NCBI RefSeq assembly: GCF_003385455.1
Contig: NZ_QNUF01000010.1
Span: forward strand, 62,001-126,000
Source of the DNA: Chryseobacterium rhizosphaerae
GTDB taxonomy: Bacteria > Bacteroidota > Bacteroidia > Flavobacteriales > Weeksellaceae
Length of the DNA: 64,000 nucleotides
Direction: 5' to 3'
This document shows, piece after piece, positions 16,889 to 24,568 of this stretch. The stretch's first letter is position 1. Each line of letters starts with the position of its first letter. Position numbers and translations under genes: made by a program. Below the pieces are notes generated by a model that was not told where the DNA came from, ran no database searches, and was given only the letters and a program-made list of their open reading frames with translations.

Positions 16889-17712
16889 ATTATTCTACAG
16901 TAACCAAACCCGCTAAAATTTTAAATCTACAGAGCTTACATGATTTAAATGAACGGCTTTATCTGACCAGAAACAGTGATACCGCTTATTTGGACACAAA
17001 AAACACAGATAGCAAGAAAACCGACAATAATGCAGAGCGTATTGTATTTAATCTCCAAACATCGGACATTAATATACAACCTTCTGTAAGACTGGTCAAC
17101 TGCACCAGGGGAAGTAAAAGATACAATCATTTTCAGTCTTTTGTGATAGAACCTAAGGATAAATCAACCGGAATCGTAGTTATTATGATCAAGCTGGATG
17201 ATCCGAAAGCCTTTTATTGTAATGTAAGAATTTTACCCCTTACTACTTTAAGCGACATTGCACTTCCGGAGAGCGATTCAAAACCTCTCACTATTAATCT
17301 TGAAAGATCAAAATGCATTCTCAAAACAGATATTACAATTACTCCTTCCAATACAGGAGAAGCAATGTACTCGGTACATGATGTAGATGTTTCTGATGTT
17401 TCTGATCTGGTCACTCCGGTTGAGATGATAGAATTAAAGAGGGAACTGGAGTTTCAGGCTTCCAAGCTGATTGCCCATTATTTCCAGGAAATCCTAAGTA
17501 TTGTAGTGAATGAAACGCCAGTAAATAATGGGAAGCCTATTGTGATTTCGGATGATTATATTCTAACCCTTCCTCACAATCAATTAAAAGAAATGCTTTC
17601 AGCCAATGCTATTTCTGGGTGTATTTCTTTAGAAGTTACAGGCTATAATGTAATCAGAGGTCTTAATCCGGACTGGAGGGCTGCTTCTGCATTTATCGGT
17701 TATATACTGTAA
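16885..17712 (+). CDS. Unknown protein of the R-body operon
   Basis: A 275-residue soluble protein. Residues ~45-165 are beta rich (RIVFNLQTSDINIQPSVRLV, then FYCNVRILPL); residues ~180-275 look helical then beta (LKRELEFQASKLIAHYFQEI). No signal peptide, membrane segment or motif that I recognise. It is coupled to the upstream frame by a 4-bp overlap. Found within the reb cluster, it may be a scaffold or regulatory factor of R-body formation. Confidence 0.65.
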   Translation: MNYSTVTKPAKILNLQSLHDLNERLYLTRNSDTAYLDTKNTDSKKTDNNAERIVFNLQTSDINIQPSVRLVNCTRGSKRYNHFQSFVIEPKDKSTGIVVIMIKLDDPKAFYCNVRILPLTTLSDIALPESDSKPLTINLERSKCILKTDITITPSNTGEAMYSVHDVDVSDVSDLVTPVEMIELKRELEFQASKLIAHYFQEILSIVVNETPVNNGKPIVISDDYILTLPHNQLKEMLSANAISGCISLEVTGYNVIRGLNPDWRAASAFIGYIL

Positions 17713-17751
17713 TTACCAGGTATTTTTTTAACATCATAAAAAACAACATTA

Positions 17752-18147
17752 ATGCGCAGAAGAATTCCCAAAAAAATTCCTGTTCAGCAGCCTCCTGTCC
17801 CGGTGACGGAAGAATACAATAAGCCTGCTATCATTGAAGAAGAAGTGATGCCTTTTGTATTGAGGCACGAAGATGAAATCATTAATTACATCAAAGAAAA
17901 AGCAATAAAGGAGACCATGAAATCACTGGCACCTTTACTGGAAAAACTGGAAGAAGCTGTTAAACAGCAAGAAGCAGCTCCCACTCAGGATTTTCCACCC
18001 ACTGCTTCTGCTGCCCCGGCAATGAATTATGAAGAACAGCTGAAACAGCTTCAGGAGGCTTCAACAGCAAAGGTAAAGGAGAAAGAGATAAAAATAATGG
18101 AGCGAATGAATAAGCTGAATACAAGGCTTGGTAATATTCGCATCTAA
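17752..18147 (+). CDS. Small proline-rich coiled-coil protein of the R-body operon
   Basis: 131 residues. The start is basic and proline rich (MRRRIPKKIPVQQPPVPV), followed by acidic helices and two likely coiled-coil stretches (~45-75 and ~92-130), separated by an Ala/Pro linker. No family recognised. It starts 39 bp after the 16885 gene. Confidence 0.6.
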   Translation: MRRRIPKKIPVQQPPVPVTEEYNKPAIIEEEVMPFVLRHEDEIINYIKEKAIKETMKSLAPLLEKLEEAVKQQEAAPTQDFPPTASAAPAMNYEEQLKQLQEASTAKVKEKEIKIMERMNKLNTRLGNIRI

Positions 18148-18172
18148 AAACATCAAAAACTAAATATATACT

Positions 18173-18400
18173 ATGAACGAAATTAATGCATTCATCACAG
18201 GAATGTCTACGGCTGTGCCCGGTGCCATTTCTACACAGGTAAGTGCCCATTCCACAGGGCTCATGCAGATTAATTCTGCGTTAAACCAACAACGGGATTC
18301 TATGATGGGAATAACCAATTATGTCATGGGAGTCAAAAAAATGAGTTCCGGAAAACGGAAATACCGAGAATTGGAAATGCTTAAAAAGGGAAGGTTTTAA
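18173..18400 (+). CDS. Divergent RebB-like protein
   Basis: 75 residues. The core STQVSAHSTGLMQINSALNQQ lines up with the YQSAAHSTGIMFENAVNAQNQQ core of the canonical RebB copies, including AHSTG. The N-terminal DAVTQSN segment and the C-terminal SLDTIADAVS segment are missing or changed, and the end is basic (KMSSGKRKYRELEMLKKGRF). It may be a minor ribbon component or an assembly factor. It closes the first plus-strand gene group. Confidence 0.65.
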   Translation: MNEINAFITGMSTAVPGAISTQVSAHSTGLMQINSALNQQRDSMMGITNYVMGVKKMSSGKRKYRELEMLKKGRF

Positions 18401-18865
18401 TCCCTGCATCAAAAACTATGGATGCGGTTTATTTTCTCTGTAAAGATAAAATCCGGTGCCCTCAACATATACCATCAGGTCAACATTTATTTTGCACCGG
18501 TTTTTAGATGCTGTCAGTGTACAAAAGCAATCATTCAGAATCCATTTTTTTTCCGGCCCAAAGGAATCGATCACTACCGGCATACCTACAGCAGAAATAT
18601 ATTTTTAAGACAGATATTAAAATTATAACCGCATCCTTTTAATAAAAAATATGCTTTAAACTCGCACAGATTTTACAGATCATGGTTTCAACCATTGTAT
18701 TAAGAATCACCCTTCGGATCTAATCATCAATTACCAGTCTATACCAATGCTTTTGAAATTTATTCATCTGCAGGATCTGTTGTGAGTTTAAAAATAGAAT
18801 AGAAAACTAGTTTAAATCAATAATTTATTAACCGAGATCAGATCTCACCAAAAACAATTACAACT
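18401..18865. other. Gap between the two reb gene groups
   Basis: 465 bp. A small hairpin (GCATC arms around 18407-18426) followed by a T-rich stretch may end the first group. A 68-codon open frame at 18422-18628 shows no coding character that I trust. The right part probably carries the promoter of the RebB array, but I find no convincing -7 box. Confidence 0.45.
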
Positions 18866-19126
18866 ATGGCAACAGTCAATGAACAAATCACAGACGCAGT
18901 AACGCAATCTAACGTAAAGGTAGTAGCAGAATCTCCTGCAATGGCTTTAAGTAATGTGTATCAATCGGCAGCACATTCTACAGGAATTATGTTTGAAAAT
19001 GCAGTCAATACGCAAAATCAACAAAACATTTTAGGTCAGGCAGCCACTACTCAGGGAATCCTGCAGATCTATAGCCTGGATACTGTAGCAGATGCCGTTT
19101 CGATTGCGAAGATCCTTAAACCCTAA
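18866..19126 (+). CDS. RebB family R-body protein, copy 1
   Basis: 86 residues. It has the full RebB pattern: NEQITDAVTQSNVKVVAESP, YQSAAHSTGIMFENAVNTQ, then AATTQGILQIYSLDTVADAV. RebB-type subunits polymerise into R-body ribbons in the cytoplasm. This is the first of six tandem copies, and the repeat to the next copy is 339 bp. A terminator-like hairpin follows at 19159-19177. Confidence 0.9.
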   Translation: MATVNEQITDAVTQSNVKVVAESPAMALSNVYQSAAHSTGIMFENAVNTQNQQNILGQAATTQGILQIYSLDTVADAVSIAKILKP

Positions 19127-19158
19127 TTTTTAAACTTTTTGATAAAAAGTGATCATCC

Positions 19159-19177
19159 CAGCCGGAAAATCCGGTTG
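19159..19177 (+). terminator. Inter-reb hairpin 1
   Basis: Stem CAGCCGGA / TCCGGTTG with one G-T pair and AAA loop, followed by TTTTTT. Terminator-like; may also protect a processed 3' end. Confidence 0.55.
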
Positions 19178-19204
19178 TTTTTTAACCCATAAACAATAAT
19201 CGTT

Positions 19205-19462
19205 ATGCCAGTAAACGGACAAATCACAGACGCAGTAACTCAGTCTAATGTAAAAGTAGTAGCAGAGTCTCCTGCAATAGCTTTAAGTAATGTGTATCAG
19301 ACAGCAGCACATTCTACAGGAATTATGTTTGAAAATGCGATTAATACTCAAAACCAGCACAATATCGTTACCCAGGCAGCTACAACACAAGGTGTTACTC
19401 AAATTTACAGTAAAGATACCATCGCTGATGCTATTTCTATTGCTAAGATCCTGACCCCTTAA
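19205..19462 (+). CDS. RebB family R-body protein, copy 2
   Basis: 85 residues and the most divergent of the six tandem copies: it begins MPVNGQITDAV, has HNIVTQAATTQGVTQIYSKD where the others read QIYSLD, and ends ISIAKILTP. The AHSTGIMFENA core is unchanged. The spread of substitutions suggests it is an older copy with possibly specialised function in the ribbon. Confidence 0.9.
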   Translation: MPVNGQITDAVTQSNVKVVAESPAIALSNVYQTAAHSTGIMFENAINTQNQHNIVTQAATTQGVTQIYSKDTIADAISIAKILTP

Positions 19463-19501
19463 TCCATTTTTGCAGACCGCAGCATACAACAATTTTACAA
19501 T

Positions 19502-19516
19502 GCCGGAAAAACCGGT
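19502..19516 (+). terminator. Inter-reb hairpin 2
   Basis: Short stem GCCGG / CCGGT with AAAAA loop, followed by TGATTTTT. The weakest of the set. Confidence 0.45.
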
Positions 19517-19547
19517 TGATTTTTAACCTTAATAAAAAATTATAACT

Positions 19548-19808
19548 ATGGCATCAGTCAACGAACAAATCACAGACGCAGTAACCCAGTCCAACGTAAA
19601 AGTAGTAGCAGAATCTCCTGCAATGGCGCTGAGTAACGTATATCAATCAGCAGCACATTCCACAGGAATTATGTTTGAAAATGCAGTGAATGCACAAAAC
19701 CAACAAAATATTCTGACTCAGGCAGCTACGACACAAGGTATTTCACAAATCTATAGCCTGGATACTATTGCAGATGCGGTTTCCATTGCTAAAGTCCTTA
19801 ATCCGTAA
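19548..19808 (+). CDS. RebB family R-body protein, copy 3
   Basis: 86 residues, very similar to copy 1 (starts MASVNEQITDAV, ends DAVSIAKVLNP). It uses NILTQAATTQGISQIYSLD in the second half. A hairpin follows at 19842-19860. Lacks the extra N-terminal residues found in copies 4-6. Confidence 0.9.
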   Translation: MASVNEQITDAVTQSNVKVVAESPAMALSNVYQSAAHSTGIMFENAVNAQNQQNILTQAATTQGISQIYSLDTIADAVSIAKVLNP

Positions 19809-19841
19809 TTCATTTTTGCGAAAAGCAGAATACTATCCGAG

Positions 19842-19860
19842 CAACCGGAAAAACCGGTTG
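19842..19860 (+). terminator. Inter-reb hairpin 3
   Basis: Perfect stem CAACCGG / CCGGTTG with AAAAA loop, followed by TTCTTT. The next ATG is only 29 bp downstream, leaving no room for a new promoter. Confidence 0.6.
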
Positions 19861-19889
19861 TTCTTTAAACCTAATAAAAAATTATAACT

Positions 19890-20174
19890 ATGGCATTACC
19901 TACCGAAAAAGCAGGAACAACAGTCAACGAACAAATCACAGACGCAGTAACACAATCGAACGTAAAAGTAGTAGCAGAATCTCCTGCAGTGGCACTGAGC
20001 AACGTGTACCAGACAGCGGCACATTCTACAGGAATTATGTTTGAAAATGCAGTGAATTCACAAAACCAACAAAACATAGTTACGCAGGCTGCCACTACAC
20101 AAGGGATTTCACAAATCTACAGCCTGGATACTATTGCAGATGCCGTTTCTATGGCTAAAGTCCTTAATCCGTAA
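19890..20174 (+). CDS. RebB family R-body protein, copy 4
   Basis: 94 residues. The N-terminus is extended by MALPTEKAGTT before the VNEQITDAVTQSN segment. The coding and flanking DNA is nearly identical to copy 5 (unit length 366 bp), pointing to recent duplication. It carries PAVALSN where most copies have PAMALSN. Confidence 0.9.
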   Translation: MALPTEKAGTTVNEQITDAVTQSNVKVVAESPAVALSNVYQTAAHSTGIMFENAVNSQNQQNIVTQAATTQGISQIYSLDTIADAVSMAKVLNP

Positions 20175-20207
20175 TTCATTTTTGCGAAAAGCAGAATACC
20201 ATCCGAG

Positions 20208-20226
20208 CAACCGGAAAAACCGGTTG
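20208..20226 (+). terminator. Inter-reb hairpin 4
   Basis: Same 7-bp stem and AAAAA loop as hairpin 3, followed by TTCTTT. Confidence 0.6.
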
Positions 20227-20255
20227 TTCTTTAAACTTAATAAAAAATTATAACT

Positions 20256-20540
20256 ATGGCATTACCTACCGAAAAAGCAGGATCAACAGTCAACGAACAA
20301 ATCACAGACGCAGTAACACAATCAAACGTAAAAGTAGTAGGAGAATCTCCCGCAATGGCACTGAGCAACGTGTACCAGACAGCGGCACATTCTACAGGAA
20401 TTATGTTTGAAAATGCAGTGAATTCACAAAACCAACAAAACATAGTTACGCAGGCTGCCACTACACAAGGGATCTCACAAATCTACAGCCTGGATACTAT
20501 TGCAGATGCGGTTTCTATGGCTAAAATCCTTAATCCGTAA
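20256..20540 (+). CDS. RebB family R-body protein, copy 5
   Basis: 94 residues, differing from copy 4 by a handful of residues (AGSTVNEQ, VVGESPAMALSN, MAKILNP). The near identity with copy 4, including the intergenic hairpin, makes this pair a likely site of unequal recombination. Confidence 0.9.
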   Translation: MALPTEKAGSTVNEQITDAVTQSNVKVVGESPAMALSNVYQTAAHSTGIMFENAVNSQNQQNIVTQAATTQGISQIYSLDTIADAVSMAKILNP

Positions 20541-20577
20541 TTTATTTTTTGCGAAAAGCAGAATATTATAATCCGAA

Positions 20578-20596
20578 CAACCGGAAAATCCGGTTG
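20578..20596 (+). terminator. Inter-reb hairpin 5
   Basis: Stem CAACCGGA / TCCGGTTG with AAA loop, followed by TTTTT. Compared with hairpins 3 and 4 one loop base has changed to lengthen the stem. Confidence 0.6.
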
Positions 20597-20624
20597 TTTT
20601 TAAACCTCATAAAAAATTATAACT

Positions 20625-20909
20625 ATGGCATTACCTACCGAAAAAGCAGGAACAACAGTCAACGAACAAATCACAGATGCAGTAACGCAATCGAACGTAA
20701 AAGTAGTAGGAGAATCTCCTGCAATGGCATTGAGCAACGTATATCAATCTGCGGCACATTCTACAGGAATTATGTTTGAAAACGCAGTAAATGCACAGAA
20801 CCAACAAAATATTCTAGGTCAGGCAGCGACTACTCAGGGAATTCTGCAGATCTACAGTCTGGATACTGTAGCCGATGCAGTTTCTATGGCTAAAGTATTA
20901 AATCCTTAA
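20625..20909 (+). CDS. RebB family R-body protein, copy 6
   Basis: 94 residues. It combines the extended start of copies 4-5 with a second half like copy 1 (NILGQAATTQGILQIYSLDTVADAV), which suggests gene conversion across the array. It is the last copy and is followed by a strong terminator at 20938-20967. Confidence 0.9.
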   Translation: MALPTEKAGTTVNEQITDAVTQSNVKVVGESPAMALSNVYQSAAHSTGIMFENAVNAQNQQNILGQAATTQGILQIYSLDTVADAVSMAKVLNP

Positions 20910-20937
20910 TTATAGTGTGTTTTTTAGATTTCTTGTT

Positions 20938-20967
20938 ATCAGGGAGTACATCAATGTGCTCCCTGAT
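20938..20967. terminator. Terminator at the end of the reb array
   Basis: Arms 20938-20949 and 20956-20967 (ATCAGGGAGTAC / GTGCTCCCTGAT) pair over 12 bp with one mismatch around a 6-nt loop, then TCTTT on the plus strand. It lies between the array and the convergent regulator gene and may serve both. Confidence 0.75.
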
Positions 20968-20976
20968 TCTTTATGA

Positions 20977-21657
20977 TTATTTATCTAGCAAAACAATTTC
21001 ATTCGCATCAATAATACTGTTTTGTACCGCGTAAATGACCAATCCAGCCATATTCTTCACTCCTGTTTTAATCATAAGATTGGTTTTGTGGGTTTCTACA
21101 GTTTTAGGAGAAATAAACAGGGAATCTGCAATTTCTTTCGTACTCATTTGTTGGCAAACCAATCGTAAAACTTCCACTTCTCTCTCTGTAAGTTCATTTT
21201 TAGAAAAAGAATGAAATTCAGGAAGCTTGTTGGAAAGCTGCCCTCTCATTGCATCAATCTGTTCACTGGAAAAATAATGCCCGGTATGGTAAACCGTGTT
21301 GAGGACAGTCAATAGCTCCTCCAGCTCAATTTCTTTAGATAAAAACGCATGAGCCCCCATTTTTAGCATTTGTCCCATAAAAGAACGGCGATAAAAACTG
21401 GATAGCACTACGATTTTAGTTTGTATTTCTCTTTGGGCCAAGGCAGACATCACATCAAGACCATCACCATTTGCCATTCTCAAATCTAAAATCAGAATAT
21501 CCAAAGAGCCACAATCTTCTTCGGCGAGAAAATGACACCCACTTTTTGCTGTAACGACTACCTGATAGATGCCGCTATTCTCGATATAATTTTTCAAAAG
21601 CTGTACAAACAGCAGGTCATCATCTACAATGCCTATTTTAATTCTTGAATGTTCCAT
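20977..21657 (-). CDS. LuxR-type response regulator next to the reb array
   Basis: 226 residues from the ATG at 21657. The receiver domain has the acidic pocket VDDD, phospho-acceptor D58 in LILDLRM and a lysine in FLSKEI. The C-terminal LuxR helix-turn-helix is LTEREVEVLRLVCQQMSTKE onward, with FISPKTVETHKTNL. A longer frame to 21765 would overlap the kinase, so 21657 (10 bp after the kinase stop) is preferred. It is the last gene of a four-gene operon convergent with the R-body genes and is a candidate regulator of them. Confidence 0.9.
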   Translation of the reverse strand: MEHSRIKIGIVDDDLLFVQLLKNYIENSGIYQVVVTAKSGCHFLAEEDCGSLDILILDLRMANGDGLDVMSALAQREIQTKIVVLSSFYRRSFMGQMLKMGAHAFLSKEIELEELLTVLNTVYHTGHYFSSEQIDAMRGQLSNKLPEFHSFSKNELTEREVEVLRLVCQQMSTKEIADSLFISPKTVETHKTNLMIKTGVKNMAGLVIYAVQNSIIDANEIVLLDK

Positions 21658-21667
21658 GTATATTGTT

Positions 21668-22417
21668 TTATTGTATTGCCATACAGGCGATAAATTTTGT
21701 TCCTTTCTCAGGTTTTGTTTTAAGTTTATAGATTGCTTTGATTTTTTGTGCTCTTGAATGAACATTTCTTAATCCTATCCCACCCGAATGATTCCCTATA
21801 ATAAAGCCACGACCATTATCTTCTATGGTTAACATCAGATAATTCAGCGATATTCTTAGGGATACATCCACTCTGGTAGCTTCAGCATGTTTAAGAATAT
21901 TGGTGATTAATTCTTGTATGATTCTGAAGATATTTAATTTTACAGGATTGCTGATTGCTATCTCTATTGTAAGATGATGAAAAATAACTTCTATATTTTT
22001 ATTAATCGGTACGAGATAATCCGCAATTAAATCTGCAAGATCAATTTCATTGAGATCAGGAGGAGTCAGATTATGGGATAATTCCCGAATCAGCTGCATT
22101 GATCTTTTTAAATCAACATTAAGCTCTTCCGGCTTTTTCTCATTGATAGTCAAACGAATAATATTCAGCTGCGAGATGATATTATCATGAAGTTCTTCTG
22201 CCAAACGTTCCCTATCCTGTTCCTGTAAGCTCAGCATATGCTCCCCGTATTCCTTTTTCACATCCCTGAACATCGTCGAGACTTTCTGCTTGTTTTTTTT
22301 GATACTTTTTAAATAATTAATAACCAATAATGTGATGAATAATGTTGTTAAAAAAAATAGCCCAATACCGATCCATATCCATACAACTACCTGATTCTGA
22401 TTTTCCCAACAGCACAT
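21668..22417 (-). CDS. HisKA_3-type sensor histidine kinase
   Basis: 249 residues with one N-terminal membrane segment (~11-35). The dimerisation box is ERLAEELHDNI with H77 as phospho-acceptor, and the ATPase has NILKHAEA, DNGRGF and GGIGLRNV motifs. It lacks its own sensory domain; the gene before it encodes a membrane protein that overlaps its start by 31 bp and may act as sensor. It pairs with the LuxR regulator downstream. Confidence 0.88.
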   Translation of the reverse strand: MCCWENQNQVVVWIWIGIGLFFLTTLFITLLVINYLKSIKKNKQKVSTMFRDVKKEYGEHMLSLQEQDRERLAEELHDNIISQLNIIRLTINEKKPEELNVDLKRSMQLIRELSHNLTPPDLNEIDLADLIADYLVPINKNIEVIFHHLTIEIAISNPVKLNIFRIIQELITNILKHAEATRVDVSLRISLNYLMLTIEDNGRGFIIGNHSGGIGLRNVHSRAQKIKAIYKLKTKPEKGTKFIACMAIQ

Positions 22418-23031
22418 CCCAGATTAATAAAAGCAATATAAAAAGACAATAACAAAACGCCTCTAAGAAGCCAGATGGGGCCTACCCAGCTCAGATGGTT
22501 GCTGATTAAAAAATTAAAAGTAGTAGAGATCACACATTCAACGGAAAAGAACAGAAAAACAACGATGTTTACAATAAACATACTTTTTTCAACTCTTCCT
22601 ACTCTGATGATCTTCATGAAATAAGAAGCTGCATAACTGCAAATAATAATACTACTGATGATATTAGAATAGAAAGTGACCGATGTAGCGTTTTGTATAT
22701 ACAACATATTACCAATCAGCAAAAACCCTGCATAACAATAGATTATCCATCTGATTTTGCGGGAAAGCTGAATATAATAATTGCTATAAATTACCGTAAG
22801 GGCTACCAGACCAAAAAACTGGCTGAGTGCATAATTATAGGTGTTAAGCGTGTTTAATTTCATCAACCGGTCAATTAAGTCGGCCATCTCCAACGTCAGC
22901 TCTCCTGAAAGAAGTACAATCACAGGAAACTTTGTTCTTATCCCTTCTTTTACCAATACAATCAACCCTGTCAGTAAAACGAGATTAATCATAATTTGCA
23001 AATACAGGGAAAGGCTGTTATACGAAAACAC
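22387..23031 (-). CDS. Polytopic membrane protein, probable sensor partner of the kinase
   Basis: 214 residues with about six to seven hydrophobic helices (for example MINLVLLTGLIVLVKEG, FYSNIISSIIICSYAASYF). No known domain. Its 3' end overlaps the kinase start by 31 bp, and its own start overlaps the upstream gene by 14 bp. The tight coupling with a kinase that lacks a sensor suggests it senses or transmits a signal in the membrane. Confidence 0.65.
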   Translation of the reverse strand: MFSYNSLSLYLQIMINLVLLTGLIVLVKEGIRTKFPVIVLLSGELTLEMADLIDRLMKLNTLNTYNYALSQFFGLVALTVIYSNYYIQLSRKIRWIIYCYAGFLLIGNMLYIQNATSVTFYSNIISSIIICSYAASYFMKIIRVGRVEKSMFIVNIVVFLFFSVECVISTTFNFLISNHLSWVGPIWLLRGVLLLSFYIAFINLGCAVGKIRIR

Positions 23032-23725
23032 TGGTGCTTTGCTTCAAAAGTTGATAATCACTGAGACTATCAATCGTAAATGGAGGTCGTGGAGTAGAAT
23101 AGTTTTCTGCAGTTTCACTGATATGGTTAATCGCTAAACTTTTCACCGTAATCATTTCGATATGATAAGGGAAATTACTTTCTTTTTTTTCTAAGTTATT
23201 CGTGAGTCCAAAGAAGCAGATACATGTCTGAGCATCCAGAATCCCCATTCTTTCATAATCCGAAAACGGAATAGAGATCAGTTGAAAAAAATCTTCTGTT
23301 TTCTGAGCCTGAAGCCAGGAAGTAGCAAACATATTCCATCTGAAACTTCTATTTATGGCCGCTTCTGAAGTAATTGAAGGTGGATTTAATTCCATATCAT
23401 TACTGCTTTCCATCTTCCCGTCAGCAAAATCACGGGAAAAGCTTTTAATAACTATAGCACCAAAATTAGCCTCTTTATCACTTGTAGAATCAATCAGAAA
23501 AAACTTTAATTGTTCCTCATGAATACCTACATAAGCATGAATTCTTTGGTGTTCTCCTGTAAGGTTTTTTTTCCACCGTTCAATTTCTGCTCCTGAAACA
23601 CTGAAATGGGTTCCCTGATTTAAATAATTCAAAATTTTGGTCCCATTCGTATCAATCCCGTTTTTGTAAGAATCAATAATATTTTTCCATTTTCTAATGG
23701 CTTCAAAGATATTTTCAGTAGTCAT
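23018..23725 (-). CDS. Unknown protein heading the regulatory operon of the R-body island
   Basis: A 235-residue soluble protein. I do not recognise a domain. The first ~90 residues look helical then beta (FEAIRKWKNIIDSYKNG, then HAYVGIHEEQLKFFLIDST). It is the first gene of the operon with the membrane protein, kinase and LuxR regulator. It may be an input component of that signalling chain or an R-body accessory protein. Confidence 0.6.
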   Translation of the reverse strand: MTTENIFEAIRKWKNIIDSYKNGIDTNGTKILNYLNQGTHFSVSGAEIERWKKNLTGEHQRIHAYVGIHEEQLKFFLIDSTSDKEANFGAIVIKSFSRDFADGKMESSNDMELNPPSITSEAAINRSFRWNMFATSWLQAQKTEDFFQLISIPFSDYERMGILDAQTCICFFGLTNNLEKKESNFPYHIEMITVKSLAINHISETAENYSTPRPPFTIDSLSDYQLLKQSTSVFV

Positions 23726-23885
23726 GATAGCTATTTGTGAATGATAATTATTTTATGTGTTGAAATTTACAAAAAAAATGCACTCCTATTTATTTTTAAA
23801 TCACTTTTGTGTGGAAAACATAATACAACGTAATTAAAATTAATATTCATCTATTTTTTTTTCAAAAAACATGAGAAGCAGTATG

Positions 23886-23893
23886 TATCTTTG
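23886..23893 (+). promoter_or_regulatory. -7 promoter element for the LysE gene
   Basis: TATCTTTG, a perfect TAnnTTTG box. It lies inside a possible N-terminal extension of the LysE frame (from 23871), so transcription starts downstream of that codon and the real start is ATG 23931. No clean -33 TTTG is seen. Confidence 0.6.
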
Positions 23894-23930
23894 TAATACA
23901 AAACGATCTCATTTAAAACCTCTTTACATC

Positions 23931-24566
23931 ATGATTCCATTCCACGAGCTTTTATTCTTTATCCTGGCGGCACTTGTTCTTGTAATCAGCCCGGGGCCCA
24001 ATATGATTTATCTGATATCCAAATCAATAACGCAAGGAAAGAAGTCAGGGTTTATTTCATTGATCGGGGTAGTCTGTGGATTTCTGTTTCACATCGTTAT
24101 GGTATCTTTTGGGTTGACCGCCGTATTATTTGCGGTGCCCATCGCTTATACAGTCCTTAAAACAGTAGGAATTATTTATCTTTTATACTTAGCTTATCAG
24201 GCCATTAAACCTAAGAGCAAAAACATTTTTGAAGTCGATGAAAACGGATCTCATGACAGTCCTAAAAAGCTTTTCAGTATTGGCTTTTTAACCAGTATGC
24301 TCAATCCCAAAGTAGCTGTCTTTTACCTGTCCCTTTTTCCACAGTTTATCAAACCTGAATATGGATCAGTACTGATCCAGAGTTTGGAACTTGGAGTTAT
24401 ACAGGTTCTGGTAAGTTTTAGTGTTAACTTTTTAATCATATTAACCGCGGCAAGAGTGGCTTTATTCTTTGCCCACAACCCTGCCTGGATAAGAGTACAA
24501 AAGTGGTTCATGGCTAGTGTACTGACCTGCTTAGCTATAAAGATGGCATTCTCAAAGGCAAAATAA
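23931..24566 (+). CDS. LysE family amino-acid exporter
   Basis: 211 residues from ATG 23931. A typical LysE/RhtB protein with about six membrane helices and the family signature SPGPNMIYLISKSI near the N-terminus, plus FLTSMLNPKVAVFYLSLFPQF in the middle. These inner-membrane proteins export amino acids or related compounds; the substrate is not predictable. The AraC regulator gene starts 2 bp after its stop. Confidence 0.88.
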   Translation: MIPFHELLFFILAALVLVISPGPNMIYLISKSITQGKKSGFISLIGVVCGFLFHIVMVSFGLTAVLFAVPIAYTVLKTVGIIYLLYLAYQAIKPKSKNIFEVDENGSHDSPKKLFSIGFLTSMLNPKVAVFYLSLFPQFIKPEYGSVLIQSLELGVIQVLVSFSVNFLIILTAARVALFFAHNPAWIRVQKWFMASVLTCLAIKMAFSKAK

Positions 24567-24568
24567 AG

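Larger units (their letters stand above)
18866..20909 (+). repeat. Six-unit tandem reb array
   Basis: Units start at 18866, 19205, 19548, 19890, 20256 and 20625, spaced 339, 343, 342, 366 and 369 bp. Each unit is one RebB gene plus a short spacer with a hairpin and an A/T-rich stretch (AAAAAATTATAACT) before the next ATG in most units. Confidence 0.9.

Noticed and set aside
18422-18628. 68-codon frame in the gap between reb groups
   Set aside because: Overlaps a terminator-like hairpin, has no coding character or ribosome-site context, and an atypical residue mix.
19871-20461. Repeated minus-strand frames opposite reb copies 4 and 5
   Set aside because: They are identical shadows caused by the duplicated coding sequence.
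18866-20909. Regularly spaced repeats as a CRISPR array
   Set aside because: Units are 339-369 bp and encode full RebB proteins; no short direct repeats with unique spacers and no cas genes.
21658-21765. N-terminal extension of the reb-linked response regulator
   Set aside because: It would overlap the kinase gene, and the receiver domain begins right after the ATG at 21657.
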